Shown piece after piece: positions 6,956 to 15,990 of a stretch of DNA of 64,000 bases. Made by a program: the position numbers and the translations under genes. The DNA comes from Streptomyces sulphureus DSM 40104. Lineage in GTDB: Bacteria > Actinomycetota > Actinomycetes > Streptomycetales > Streptomycetaceae. The notes beneath the pieces were generated by a model. The model did not search any database. It saw only the letters and a list, made by a program, of their open reading frames with translations, and had not been told where the DNA came from. How positions within the stretch are numbered: position 1 is the first letter of the stretch; each line of letters begins with the position of its first letter. The stretch is from positions 716,355 to 780,354 of the forward strand of contig NZ_KB905816.1 of NCBI RefSeq assembly GCF_000381025.1, in the 5' to 3' direction.

Positions 6956-9403
6956 TCACTCCGTCGTCAACGTGAAGCTGTCGAAGGTGTATCCGGAGCC
7001 CCCGAAGACGAGGTAGAGGCTGCCGCTCGTCTCCGGCTGGTTCTCCAGCGCCGTGCTCACCTCCTGCCAGCCGTCGGTCGCCGACACCTCCACGGTTCCG
7101 AGGAGTTCACCGTCGGGCGCGTCGGCGCGCACCTCGATGGTGCCGTCGCCCTCGGACTGCACCCGCGCGGAGAGCTCGCTCGCGTCGGTGAGGAGGTAGG
7201 GGTCGAAGGAGATCCACTGGCCGTCCTGGACGTCGGTGACGGCGTTGGCGCCCTCGGCCCCCTCGGCCGCGCCCTTCGTGACGCCCTCTGCGGCGTCCGA
7301 GAAGTGCTCGGCCTGGCGGTGCTTGGGCTGGAGCGTGTGCTGGTCGTGGACGGTGAGCGGGGGCAGGTCGCCGTTGCCGCCGTCGGTGTACTGGGCGTCG
7401 AAGACCCCGAAGACGTTGGCGGCGGCGTCGTGGCCGCCGTCGGTCGAGGTCTTGATGGTGCCCTCGCAGCCGTTGGCGGAGGTGAGCGGGTGCCCGTGCT
7501 GGTCGTGGCCGAGGATGTAGTTGACGGTCACGTCCTCGCAGTCGATCTCGCCGTCCTCCGGGTCGGTGACGGTCACCTCGAAGGGCACCTCGTCACCGAA
7601 CTCGAAGAGCTGGCCGTCGGCCGGCAGCTTGAGCTCGACGGTGGGCGCGGTGTTGCCGACCGTCACCTGGACGTTGGCCGACGCGGTGTCGCCCGACTCG
7701 TTGGTGACGGTGAGCTGCGCCAGGTAGGTGCCCTCCTCCTCGTAGGTGTGGCTGGCCTCGGCACCCTCGCCCGTGGTCTCGTCGCCGAAGTCCCAGGCAT
7801 AGCTGAGCTCTTCGCCGCTCGGGTCGCTGCCCTCGCCCGTGAAGGTGACCTCCAGGGGTGCGGGACCGCTCGTGACGTCGCCTTCGGCGGTCGCGGTGAG
7901 CTGCTCGCCCGGGGTGCCGCCGCCCTCGGCGTTCTCGATGCGGTAGAGCGCCGAGTTCTCGTCGCCGCCGAAGTAGCCGGTGCCGTAGTCGAGGACGTAC
8001 AGGGCGCCGTCGGGGCCGAACTCCATGTCCATCACCTGGGTGCCTTCCCAGGGGAAGTCGTTGATGGTGCCGGCGGCTCCGGAGTCGTCCTGCTCGATGC
8101 GCTTGATCCACTGCCGTCCGAACTCACCGGCGAAGAAGTCCCCGTCGAACTCCTCGGGGAACTTCACCTGCGAGTCCAGGTCGGCGTCGTAGCGGTAGAC
8201 GGGACCGCCCATCGGGGACTCGGAGCCGTCGCCGAACTCGGGGACGGAGTCGCCGTCGTAGGGAATCCACGCCGCGTTGGCGGCCGGGAGCTCCTCGATG
8301 CCGTCGTTGTGCGGCGAGTCGTTGACGGGGGCCGAGCAGTCGAAGGACTCGCCGGACTCCTCGGTGGCGAAGTCGTAGTCGACGTAGGCGTCGTTGTCAC
8401 CGGTGCAGTACGGCCAGCCGAAGTTGCCCGGCTCCGTCACCTTGTTGAACTCGACCTGTCCGCCCGGTCCCCGCGCGGGGTCGGCCTCGCCCGCGTCGGG
8501 CCCGTAGTCGCCGACGTAGACGTGGTCGGTGGCGGGGTCGACGGAGATGCGGAAGGGGTTGCGGAAGCCCATCGCGTAGACCTCGGCGCGGGTGCCCTCC
8601 GTGCCCTCCTCGAAGAGGTTGCCCTCCGGGATCGTGTAGGAGCCGTCCTCCTCGACGTGGATGCGGAGGAGCTTGCCGCGCAGGTCGTTGGCGTTGCCCG
8701 AGGAGCGCTGCGCGTCGAAGACCGGGTTGCGGTCCTCGCGCTCGTCGATGGGGGTGAAGCCGTCCGACTGGAAGGGGTTGGAGTCGTCGCCCGTCGACAT
8801 CAGCAGGTTGCCGTCGCTGTCGAAGGCGATGTCGCCGCCGACGTGGCAGCACTGGCCGCGGTCGGTGTCGATCCGGAGGATCTCGGTCTCGCTGGAGGCG
8901 TCGAGCGTGCCGTCCTCGTCGAGGGTGAACCGGGAGAGCTGGTTGTAGCCCTGGAACGGCTCGAAGTCGGCCGCGGTGCCCGTCTCCGGTGCGTCGCCCT
9001 CGGGGGTGTCGAGGGGCGGCGCGTAGTAGAGGTAGATGTGGCGGTTCTGCTCGAAGTCCGGGTCGACGCCGACTCCTTGGAGCCCTTCTTCGTCGTGGTC
9101 GTAGACGTCGAGCTTGCCCGCCTGCGAGGTGCCGCTGCCGTCCGACTGCGTGAGCCAGAGCGTGCCTTCGCGGGCGGTGTGGAGGACGTCGCCGTCGGGC
9201 AGCACGGCGAGCGTCATCGGCTCGCCCGTCTCCTCGACGCCCTTGGCGAGTTCGACCTGCTGCAGCTCGGCAGCGGCCGGCCGGTCGTCCGCGGGGGCGG
9301 CCTGGGAGGCGGGGATGCCGGTGACGACGAGTGCGCCACCGATCGTCAACGCTCCCGCGGCTGCCGCGAGGCGGGTTCGGAGTGTGCGGAATCTCCTGTG
9401 CAC
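6956..9403 (-). CDS. secreted sorbosone/glucose dehydrogenase-like protein with PKD and CBM6-like domains
   Basis: Predicted 815-residue exported protein. Residues 1-35 form a signal peptide (Arg-rich start, core AAAAGALTIGGALVVTG, cleavage near SQA-AP). Residues about 45-480 match the PQQ-dependent sugar dehydrogenase beta-propeller (MTLAVLPDGDVL, GVGVDPDF, RFTLDEDG, GDIAFDSDGNLLMSTGD, RGKLLRIHVEEDG, YAMGFRNPFRISVDP, DYGPDAGEADP). Residues about 495-582 are a PKD domain (SYAWDFGDE). The C-terminal ~120 residues look like a CBM6 carbohydrate-binding module (DGQWISFDPYLL, YTFDSFTL). The GTG at 9403 follows CCAGGAGGAGACGC. It probably oxidises or binds carbohydrate outside the cell. Whether PQQ is used cannot be judged; no PQQ synthesis genes are in the window. 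Confidence 0.88.
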   Translation of the reverse strand: MHRRFRTLRTRLAAAAGALTIGGALVVTGIPASQAAPADDRPAAAELQQVELAKGVEETGEPMTLAVLPDGDVLHTAREGTLWLTQSDGSGTSQAGKLDVYDHDEEGLQGVGVDPDFEQNRHIYLYYAPPLDTPEGDAPETGTAADFEPFQGYNQLSRFTLDEDGTLDASSETEILRIDTDRGQCCHVGGDIAFDSDGNLLMSTGDDSNPFQSDGFTPIDEREDRNPVFDAQRSSGNANDLRGKLLRIHVEEDGSYTIPEGNLFEEGTEGTRAEVYAMGFRNPFRISVDPATDHVYVGDYGPDAGEADPARGPGGQVEFNKVTEPGNFGWPYCTGDNDAYVDYDFATEESGESFDCSAPVNDSPHNDGIEELPAANAAWIPYDGDSVPEFGDGSESPMGGPVYRYDADLDSQVKFPEEFDGDFFAGEFGRQWIKRIEQDDSGAAGTINDFPWEGTQVMDMEFGPDGALYVLDYGTGYFGGDENSALYRIENAEGGGTPGEQLTATAEGDVTSGPAPLEVTFTGEGSDPSGEELSYAWDFGDETTGEGAEASHTYEEEGTYLAQLTVTNESGDTASANVQVTVGNTAPTVELKLPADGQLFEFGDEVPFEVTVTDPEDGEIDCEDVTVNYILGHDQHGHPLTSANGCEGTIKTSTDGGHDAAANVFGVFDAQYTDGGNGDLPPLTVHDQHTLQPKHRQAEHFSDAAEGVTKGAAEGAEGANAVTDVQDGQWISFDPYLLTDASELSARVQSEGDGTIEVRADAPDGELLGTVEVSATDGWQEVSTALENQPETSGSLYLVFGGSGYTFDSFTLTTE

Positions 9404-9509
9404 GCGTCTCCTCCTGGGGAAGATCACGAAAGGTGACGGATACGGACGTGTCGTTGACCGTCGTGCTCTGCACAGGCGCGCGCCGTCGCGCCGGGTAGGG
9501 GGTCGTCCC

Positions 9510-9564
9510 GATGTGTCCGGAGCCCGGAAGAGAGGGGGTGGGCGGCTCATGTCCGGAACACATC
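9510..9564. promoter_or_regulatory. inverted repeat upstream of the sugar dehydrogenase gene
   Basis: GATGTGTCCGGA (9510-9521) and TCCGGAACACATC (9552-9564) are inverted copies that differ by one inserted base. The centre-to-centre distance is about 42 bp, roughly four helical turns, and the pair lies 107-161 bp before the GTG at 9403. It is a plausible operator pair or looped site. I found no second copy near the ABC operon. Confidence 0.4.
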
Positions 9565-9695
9565 AAGGACGGTAGCCATCTTTGTCGCTTACGGAAACCC
9601 CTACGGCAGCAGGGAAGTTGGCTTTATCCACCGGGGGGACAAAGAGCGCCGTGGGGCAGCGCCGTCTTTCCGGATCGCGGACAACCGGAATGGCC

Positions 9696-9733
9696 GGGAG
9701 GCGGGACGCGCACGCGGGCGCGCCCCGCCTCCC
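9696..9733 (-). terminator. hairpin downstream of the isomerase gene
   Basis: GGGAGGCGGG (9696-9705) pairs with CCCGCCTCCC (9724-9733), with further partial pairing in the GC-rich loop. It lies about 20 nt after the stop of the isomerase gene at 9754 and probably ends the long importer/dehydrogenase transcript. The rest of 9404-9753 is the leader of the sugar dehydrogenase gene and holds no gene. Confidence 0.6.
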
Positions 9734-9753
9734 GCACGGCCGCGGCCGTCGCC

Positions 9754-10752
9754 TCAGCTACTGAAGGCGGCGTCGAACGACGCCTCGGGCGGGTCGTAGT
9801 CGAACGCCTTGAGGCGGCGCAGCGCTTCGGGAGCGCCCGCGCGCCTGTCCATCCCCGCGTCCTCCCACTCGACGGAGACCGGGCCTGCGTAGCCGATCGC
9901 ATGGAGCATCCGGAAGATGTCCTCCCACGCGATGTCCCCGTGCCCCGCCGAGACGAAGTCCCACCCGCGCCGCGGGTCGCCCCAGGGCAGGTGCGAACCC
10001 AGCCGCCCGTTGCGGCCGTCGAGCCGGGTGCGGGACTCCTTGCAGTCGACGTGGAGGATGCGGTCCCGGTAGTCCCAGAGGAACCCCGCCGGATCGAGGT
10101 CCTGCCAGACGAAGTGGCTCGGGTCGAAGTTGAGCCCGAACGCCGGGCGGTGGTCGACGGCCTCCAGCGCGCGGGCCGTCGTCCAGTAGTCGTACGCGAT
10201 CTCGCTCGGATGCACCTCGTGCGCGAACCGCACCCCCTCGGCGTCGAAGACGTCGAGGATCGGGTTCCAGCGGTCGGCGAAGTCCTGGTATCCCCGGTCG
10301 ATCATGCCGGGCGGCACCGGCGGGAACATCGCCACCAGGTGCCAGATCGACGACCCGGTGAACCCGACGACGGTGTCGACGCCGAGCTTCGCCGCGGCCC
10401 GCGCCGTGTCCTTGATCTCGGCGGCGGCGCGCTGCCGCACGCCCTCGGGGTCGCCGTCGCCCCAGATCCGCGGCGGCAGGATGTTCTCGTGGCGCTCGTC
10501 GATCGGGTTGTCGCAGACCGCCTGGCCGACGAGGTGGTACGAGATCGCCCAGCACTCGAGCCCGTACTTCTCCAGCAGCGCCTTGCGGCCCGCCACGTAG
10601 TCCGGCTCGGCCAGCGCCCTGTCGACCTCGAAGTGGTCGCCCCAGCAGGCGAGTTCGAGCCCGTCGTAGCCGAACTCGCTCGCCAGCCGGCAGACCTCCT
10701 CAAGCGGCAGGTCCGCCCACTGTCCTGTGAAGAGGGTGAACTTTCTTGGCAC
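9754..10752 (-). CDS. xylose isomerase-like sugar isomerase/epimerase
   Basis: Predicted 332-residue TIM-barrel protein of the xylose-isomerase-like/IolE group. Supporting segments are [69 protein letters not shown] (metal ligand Glu), [22 protein letters not shown] and [13 protein letters not shown] (C-terminal ligand Glu). The GTG at 10752 follows CAGGAGGTCACC. It is 32 nt downstream of the Gfo/Idh/MocA gene and last in the importer operon. Such pairs of oxidoreductase and isomerase-like protein are frequent in catabolism of inositols, levoglucosan and keto-glycosides. The exact substrate cannot be read from sequence. Confidence 0.88.
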   Translation of the reverse strand: MPRKFTLFTGQWADLPLEEVCRLASEFGYDGLELACWGDHFEVDRALAEPDYVAGRKALLEKYGLECWAISYHLVGQAVCDNPIDERHENILPPRIWGDGDPEGVRQRAAAEIKDTARAAAKLGVDTVVGFTGSSIWHLVAMFPPVPPGMIDRGYQDFADRWNPILDVFDAEGVRFAHEVHPSEIAYDYWTTARALEAVDHRPAFGLNFDPSHFVWQDLDPAGFLWDYRDRILHVDCKESRTRLDGRNGRLGSHLPWGDPRRGWDFVSAGHGDIAWEDIFRMLHAIGYAGPVSVEWEDAGMDRRAGAPEALRRLKAFDYDPPEASFDAAFSS

Positions 10753-10784
10753 GGTGACCTCCTGACGGTGTACGGGAACGACCG

Positions 10785-11966
10785 CTAGCCGAGTGGTACG
10801 ACCGGCGTGTGCACGCCGTTCTTCGCCGCGCTCTCCTCGACGGCCGCGAGGACGCGCTGCACCTGGAGCCCGTCCGCGAACGTGGGCGCGGGCTCGGTGC
10901 GGCCCGCGATGGCGCGGATCAGGTCGGCGGCCTGGTGGGTGAAGGTGTGCTCGTACCCGAGGCCGTGACCCGGCGGCCACCAGCCCTCCAGGTAGGGATG
11001 GTCCGCCTCGGTGACGAGGATGCGGCGGAACCCCGCCTCGCGCTCGGCGAGCGTGTTGTCGTGGAACTCCAGCTCGTTGAGGCGCTCCAGGTCGAAGCGG
11101 AGCGAGCCGAGCGTGCCGTTGAGCTCGACGATGAGCGCGTTCTTGCGGCCGGCCGCCACGCGGCTCACCTCGAACGAGGCGAGCGCTCCGGCCGCGGTGC
11201 GGCCGTGGAAGAGGGCGGTGTCGTCGACGGTGACGGTCCCGGTGCCGCCGTCCCCGTCGGGCAGCGGGCGCTCGGTGACGAACGTCTCCAACTGCCCGGA
11301 TACCCAGGAGAGCGGCGACCCCGCGAGGAACTGCGCGAGGTCGACGGCGTGGGCGCCGAGGTCGCCGAGGGCACCGGAACCCGCGGTCTCCTTCCGCAGC
11401 CGCCACGCCATGGGTGCCCGCGGGTCGACGAGCCAGTCCTGGAGGTAGTGGGCGCGGACGTGCCGGATCTCCCCCAGCCGCCCCTCGGCGACGAGCTGCC
11501 GCGCGAACGCAGCCGCGGGGACGCGCCGGTAGTTGAACCCGACCATCGCCAACTGCCCGCGCTCCTTGGCCGCTTCGGCCGCCGCGACCATCGCCTCCGC
11601 CTCCCCGACGGAGTTGGCGAGCGGCTTCTCGCAGAGCACGTGCTTGCCGGCCGCCAGCGCCTCGACGGCGATCTCCGCATGGCTGTCGCCCGGGGTGCAG
11701 ACGTCGACGAGCTGGACGTCGTCCCTGTTGATCAGCGCCCGCCACTCGGTCTCGGTGGCGGCCCAGCCGAGCCGGTCGGCCGCGGCGCGCACCGCCTGCG
11801 GGTCGCGCCCGCAGACGGCGGCCATCACCGGGTCGAGCGGGAGCCGGAAAGCCCGGCCGACCGTGCGCCACCCCTGGGAGTGCGCCTGGCCCATGAAGGC
11901 GTATCCGACCATGCCCACACCGAGTGGCGGTGGTGCGGAGTCTGGCTCGTCGGTCTCGTGCGGCAT
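10785..11966 (-). CDS. Gfo/Idh/MocA-family oxidoreductase
   Basis: Predicted 393-residue cytosolic NAD(P)-dependent dehydrogenase. The N-terminal Rossmann fold starts with [18 protein letters not shown], followed by [17 protein letters not shown] and the family hallmark CEKPLANS. The C-terminal substrate domain contains [17 protein letters not shown], where Asp and His are the usual active-site residues. The ATG at 11966 follows CAGGGAGGAGCCCC. It lies 59 nt after the periplasmic binding protein gene and 32 nt before the isomerase gene, so it probably oxidises the sugar imported by the ABC system. Family members oxidise a ring hydroxyl, often C3 of a glycoside or an inositol hydroxyl. Substrate unknown. 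Confidence 0.9.
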   Translation of the reverse strand: MPHETDEPDSAPPPLGVGMVGYAFMGQAHSQGWRTVGRAFRLPLDPVMAAVCGRDPQAVRAAADRLGWAATETEWRALINRDDVQLVDVCTPGDSHAEIAVEALAAGKHVLCEKPLANSVGEAEAMVAAAEAAKERGQLAMVGFNYRRVPAAAFARQLVAEGRLGEIRHVRAHYLQDWLVDPRAPMAWRLRKETAGSGALGDLGAHAVDLAQFLAGSPLSWVSGQLETFVTERPLPDGDGGTGTVTVDDTALFHGRTAAGALASFEVSRVAAGRKNALIVELNGTLGSLRFDLERLNELEFHDNTLAEREAGFRRILVTEADHPYLEGWWPPGHGLGYEHTFTHQAADLIRAIAGRTEPAPTFADGLQVQRVLAAVEESAAKNGVHTPVVPLG

Positions 11967-12025
11967 GGGGCTCCTCCCTGTCGGGCGTGTGTCGTTCGGT
12001 GTTGCTGCCGGGGTGCGCGGCGGTA

Positions 12026-13087
12026 TCAGGTGAAGCCGATCGGCAGGTACTGGTCGACGTTCTCCTTGGTCACCACCGCGGAGTAGAGCGTGATCTGCGC
12101 GGGGATCTCGAACTCGGAGAGGCCGCCGATCCCCTTGCCCTGGCCGAGGGCGCGCGCGAGGTCGATCGCGGAGGCCGCCATCGTCGGCGGGTAGAGGACG
12201 GTCGCCTTGATGACGCCGTCGTCCTTCTTGATCGCCTCCATGACGCGCTTGGAGCCGGCGCCGCCGACCATCATGAACTCGTCGCGCCCGGCCTGCTTGA
12301 TCGCCCGCTCGGCGCCGACGCCCTGGTCGTCGTCGTGGTTCCAGAGCGCGTCGAACTTGGATTCGGCGCGCAGGAGTTGGGACATCTTCGACTGTCCCGA
12401 CTCGACGGTGAAGTCGGCCGCCTGGCGGGCCACCTTCTTGACGTTCGGGTAGTTCTTCAGCGCGTCGTCGAAGCCCGCGGTGCGCTGCTTGGTGAGCTCC
12501 AGGTTGTCGGGGCCCGACAGCTCCACGACGCGTGCGTTCTTCTTGTCCTTGAGCTGCTCGCCGATGTAGTGCCCGGCGTTGAGCCCCATCCCGTAGTTGT
12601 CGCCGCCGACCCAGCACCGGTACGCCTGCGGGGAGGAGAAGATGCGGTCGAGGTTGACGACGGGGATGCCGGCGCGCATCGCCTTGAGCCCGACCTGGGT
12701 GAGCGCCTTGCCGTCCGCGGGCAGCACCACGAGGACGTCGACCTTCTTGTTGATCAGCGTCTCGACCTGGCCGACCTGTGTGGCGTTGTCGTTGGAGCCC
12801 TCGGTCACCTCCATGGTGACGTCCTCGTAATTCTTGGCGCGGCTCTTCGCCTGGGTGTCGATCGCCTTCAGCCAGCCGTGGTCGGCCTGCGGTCCTGCGT
12901 AGCCGATGGTGACCTTCTTGCCCGGCTTGTCGTCGGCGATCTGCGCCTGCTCCGCGCCGGACGCCTTGTCGTCGTTGCTCTCGTTGCTCGTACAGCCGGT
13001 GGCGAGGAGCGCTGCCCCCGCCGCGGTGCCGAAGAGGAGGTTGCGGCGGCTGGTTCTGGCGAGCGGTGTCGGTTTCTCTGCACTCAT
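12026..13087 (-). CDS. sugar ABC transporter substrate-binding lipoprotein (RbsB-like)
   Basis: Predicted 353-residue lipoprotein of the periplasmic-binding-protein type I family (ribose/galactose type). The N terminus has a twin-arginine motif (TSRRNLLFG) and a lipobox (LLATGC), suggesting Tat export and lipid attachment, as common in Streptomyces. Binding-protein segments include [59 protein letters not shown] and [16 protein letters not shown]. The ATG at 13087 overlaps the permease stop by 4 nt. It captures a sugar or cyclitol outside the membrane for the permease and ATPase encoded upstream. Confidence 0.92.
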   Translation of the reverse strand: MSAEKPTPLARTSRRNLLFGTAAGAALLATGCTSNESNDDKASGAEQAQIADDKPGKKVTIGYAGPQADHGWLKAIDTQAKSRAKNYEDVTMEVTEGSNDNATQVGQVETLINKKVDVLVVLPADGKALTQVGLKAMRAGIPVVNLDRIFSSPQAYRCWVGGDNYGMGLNAGHYIGEQLKDKKNARVVELSGPDNLELTKQRTAGFDDALKNYPNVKKVARQAADFTVESGQSKMSQLLRAESKFDALWNHDDDQGVGAERAIKQAGRDEFMMVGGAGSKRVMEAIKKDDGVIKATVLYPPTMAASAIDLARALGQGKGIGGLSEFEIPAQITLYSAVVTKENVDQYLPIGFT

Positions 13088-14139
13088 TGGGAGTTACGCC
13101 CCTTCTGTACCAGGACTGCGGCGACGATGATGGCGCCCTTGGCGATCTGCTGAACGTCGGTCTGGAGGTTGTTGAGCGCGAACAGGTTGGTGATCGTGGT
13201 GAAGACGAGCACCCCGAGGACCGAGCCGAGGATGCTGCCGCGCCCGCCGCTGAGCAGCGTGCCGCCGATGATCGCGGCGGCGATGGCGTCGAGTTCGTAG
13301 AGGTTGCCGTTGGTGCTCTGGCCCGAGCCCGTCAGCACGACGAGCATGAAGGCGGCGATGCCGCAGCAGAGCCCGGAGAGGAGGTAGAGCAGCAGCCGCT
13401 GCCGCTTGACGGCGATGCCGGCGAGCCGGGACGCCTCCGGGTTGCCGCCCGTGGCGACGGTGCGGCGGCCGAAGGTGGTGCGGTTGAGGACGAGCCAGCC
13501 GAGCACGGCCACCGCGACGAAGATGAGCACCAGCGGCGGCACGCCCAGCACGTACGACTCGGGCACGCCGAGCTCGAGGACGGCGTCGACCGTCACCACC
13601 TGCGTCTCGCCGCCGCTGATCTGGAGCGCGAGGCCGCGCGCCGAAGCCATCATCGCGAGCGTCGCGATGAAGGGGACCATCGGCCCGTACGCGATCAGCA
13701 GTCCGTTGACGAGCCCCGCACCGAGCCCGACGAGCACGGAGCAGAGCAGCATCCCGCCGAGCCCGAGGTCCTGCGTGGCGACGGTCGTCGCCCAGACCGA
13801 CGCGAGCGCCACCATGGAGCCGACCGACAGGTCGATGCCGCCCCCGATGATCACGAACGTCACGCCGACGGTGACGACGCCGACCACCGACGCCTGGGTG
13901 AGGATGAGTTGCAGGTTGTCCCCGGTGAGGAAGTCGTCGGGCTTGGTGAAGGCGCCGATCGCGGCGAGCACCAACAGGACGCCGACGAGCGAGAGTTGGC
14001 GCCCGTCGAGCCGGCTGCCCGCGAGCAGGCCCCGCAGTCCCGAGCCCGTGCCCGCAGGCGGGGGCACGGGCTTTCCGGGGTCGACGGGCGGGTCGGCCTG
14101 CCGGCCCTCGGCCGAGGCGCCCTTGGGAGAGTTCAGCAC
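13084..14139 (-). CDS. sugar ABC transporter permease (RbsC-like)
   Basis: Predicted 351-residue polytopic permease of the branched-chain/ribose (RbsC) type. After a ~45-residue polar N terminus there are about ten hydrophobic segments. Family signatures include VGVTFVIIGGGIDLSVGSMVAL, the conserved loop GNPEASRLAGIAVKR and AIIGGTLLSGGRGSILGSVLG. The GTG at 14139 follows AAGGGAGCCCCTC and overlaps the ATPase stop by 7 nt. It acts with the binding protein and the ATPase of the same operon as the sole membrane subunit, presumably as a homodimer. Confidence 0.92.
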   Translation of the reverse strand: MLNSPKGASAEGRQADPPVDPGKPVPPPAGTGSGLRGLLAGSRLDGRQLSLVGVLLVLAAIGAFTKPDDFLTGDNLQLILTQASVVGVVTVGVTFVIIGGGIDLSVGSMVALASVWATTVATQDLGLGGMLLCSVLVGLGAGLVNGLLIAYGPMVPFIATLAMMASARGLALQISGGETQVVTVDAVLELGVPESYVLGVPPLVLIFVAVAVLGWLVLNRTTFGRRTVATGGNPEASRLAGIAVKRQRLLLYLLSGLCCGIAAFMLVVLTGSGQSTNGNLYELDAIAAAIIGGTLLSGGRGSILGSVLGVLVFTTITNLFALNNLQTDVQQIAKGAIIVAAVLVQKGRNSQ

Positions 14140-15638
14140 GAGGGGCTCCCTTCCATGACGAGGTCGAGCACCCGGTGCTCGTCGAGCTCCCGGGCGGGGG
14201 CGGTGTGTACGACGCGGCCCTCGCGCAGCACCAGCACGCGGTCGGCGAGGCCGAGGACTTCGGGCACTTCGCTGGAGACGAGCAGTACGCAGACCCCCGA
14301 GTCGGCGAGCCGCCGGATCACGGCGTAGAGCTCGGAGCGGGCGCCGACATCGACGCCGCGGGTCGGCTCGTCGAGGAGGAGGACCCGGCACTCCCGCAGC
14401 AGCCACCGGGCGAGTACGGCCTTCTGCTGGTTGCCGCCGGAGAAGGTGCGCACGGGCCGGTCGGGGCGGTCGGGGCTGAGCGCGAGGTCGGAGGTGTGGC
14501 GGTGCGCGGCGGCCCGTTCCTTCGCACGGTCGAGCCAACCGCCGCGGGAGAACCTCGGCAGGGAGGAGACCGAGACGTTCCTCGTCACCGACTCCAGCAT
14601 CAGCAGCGCCTGCGACTTGCGCTCCTCGGGCGCGAGCCCGATCCCCGCCCGTACGGCTGCGGTGATCCGCCCCGCCGGCAGCTCCCGCCCGTCGACGAGG
14701 ATGCGCCCCGCGGTGGGCTTGCGGGCGCCGTAGAGCGTCTCAAGGATCTCCGAGCGCCCGGAGCCGACGAGTCCGGCGAGGCCGACGATCTCGCCGGGAC
14801 GCAGCTCCAGGTCGAGCGGCGCGAACTCGCCCTCCCTCGCGAGCCCTTCGGCGCGGAGCACCGGGTCGGCGCGGGCCGGCTCGGCGGGCCGCTCGGGGAA
14901 GGCGTACTCGACGTCGCGGCCCGTCATCAGGGAGACGAGACACTCGGTCGGCGTCTCCGCCGCCGGGAGGTCGCGCGCGGCGACCCGGCCGTCCTTGAGC
15001 ACGGAGACGCGGTCCCCGATGCGCCGGATCTCCTCCAGGCGGTGCGAGATGTAGACGACCGCGACGCCCTCCGCCGTGAGTCCTGCGACGATCCGGAAGA
15101 GGTTGTCGACCTCATCGGGATCGAGCGCGGCCGACGGCTCGTCCATCACGATGAGGCGGACGTCGTGCGACAGGGCGCGGGCCATGGAGACGACCTGCGC
15201 GCCGGCCGCCGAGAGCGCGCCGACGAGCGTGTTCGGGTCGATCTCCGGGTGCCCGAGCCTGGCGAGGAGCGCTGCGGTACGCGAGCGGGCCGCGCGGGGC
15301 CTGACGAATCCGCGGCTCGCCACCTCGTGGCCGAGGAAGACGTTCTCGGCGACGGAGAGGTGCTCGACCAGGTCCAACTCCTGGTAGATCGTGGCGATTC
15401 CGAGCCGCATCGCGGCGACGGGCGCGTCGAGCGCGACGGGCTCGCCCTGCCAGCGGATCTCGCCCTCGTCCGGCCGGTGGGCGCCGGCGAGCACCTTGAT
15501 CAGCGTCGACTTCCCCGCGCCGTTCTGGCCGAGCAGGCAGTGCACCTCGCCCGCCTCCACGTCGAGTTCGACGCCGTCGAGGGCGCGCACACCGGGGAAG
15601 GACTTGGTGATTCCTGACATGGTGAGGAGTGGTGCCAT
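14133..15638 (-). CDS. sugar ABC transporter ATPase, two ABC domains (RbsA-like)
   Basis: Predicted 501-residue ATPase with two tandem ABC domains. Domain 1 has Walker A GQNGAGKST, Q-loop IYQELDLV, Walker B RLIVMDEPSAALD and the switch HRLEE region. Its signature reads LSAAGAQVVSMARAL, more degenerate than the usual LSxxQQQ form. Domain 2 has the atypical Walker A GLVGSGRSE that is normal for RbsA-type subunits, the signature FSGGNQQKAVLARWL and Walker B VLLLDEPTRGVD. It is the first gene of the importer operon (ATPase, permease, binding protein, oxidoreductase, isomerase). Its promoter should lie in 15639-15990, downstream of the ROK repressor gene. Confidence 0.92.
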   Translation of the reverse strand: MAPLLTMSGITKSFPGVRALDGVELDVEAGEVHCLLGQNGAGKSTLIKVLAGAHRPDEGEIRWQGEPVALDAPVAAMRLGIATIYQELDLVEHLSVAENVFLGHEVASRGFVRPRAARSRTAALLARLGHPEIDPNTLVGALSAAGAQVVSMARALSHDVRLIVMDEPSAALDPDEVDNLFRIVAGLTAEGVAVVYISHRLEEIRRIGDRVSVLKDGRVAARDLPAAETPTECLVSLMTGRDVEYAFPERPAEPARADPVLRAEGLAREGEFAPLDLELRPGEIVGLAGLVGSGRSEILETLYGARKPTAGRILVDGRELPAGRITAAVRAGIGLAPEERKSQALLMLESVTRNVSVSSLPRFSRGGWLDRAKERAAAHRHTSDLALSPDRPDRPVRTFSGGNQQKAVLARWLLRECRVLLLDEPTRGVDVGARSELYAVIRRLADSGVCVLLVSSEVPEVLGLADRVLVLREGRVVHTAPARELDEHRVLDLVMEGSPSC

Positions 15639-15990
15639 GGCGGGCCTTCCGTGCGTACGGGCGGGATCGGTGCCTGGGTCGCGCGGGTTGCGGTGGTGGG
15701 CGGTGCGGCGGACTCGGGTCCGTCGCCGTGCGACTGGTCTCGCGCGTCGGCGGTGGCCGACGGCGCGGCTGTCCTGAGCGGTCGCGCGTCGGCGGACCGG
15801 TCGCGGTGGGCGGCTGGTGTCGGCTCGGTGCGGTCTCGGGCCGCCGCGGCGCCGGGAGCGTCCACTCCGGGGCCGGGGTCGGCGTACGGACTTCCTTGCT
15901 GCGGTGCGGTGTTGCGCCAGGGACGTGCCTGCGGTGCGGGTGGTGCGGACCGTGCGGGTGGTGCCGTGGTGCCTGTGGTGCGCTCGCCGG
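15639..15990. other. intergenic region with short G-rich direct repeats
   Basis: 352 bp between the ATPase gene and the end of the ROK gene, with no credible coding frame. GTGCGGGTGGTGC occurs at 15934-15946 and again at 15952-15964, followed by further GTGGTGC units to about 15981. The promoter of the importer operon is expected here but I cannot point to -35/-10 boxes. Confidence 0.5.

Noticed and set aside
3802..6975. Long plus-strand open frame opposite the cyclase and ThuA genes
   Set aside because: It is antisense to two genes with clear domains and ribosome sites, and its product is low-complexity Gly/Val/Arg.
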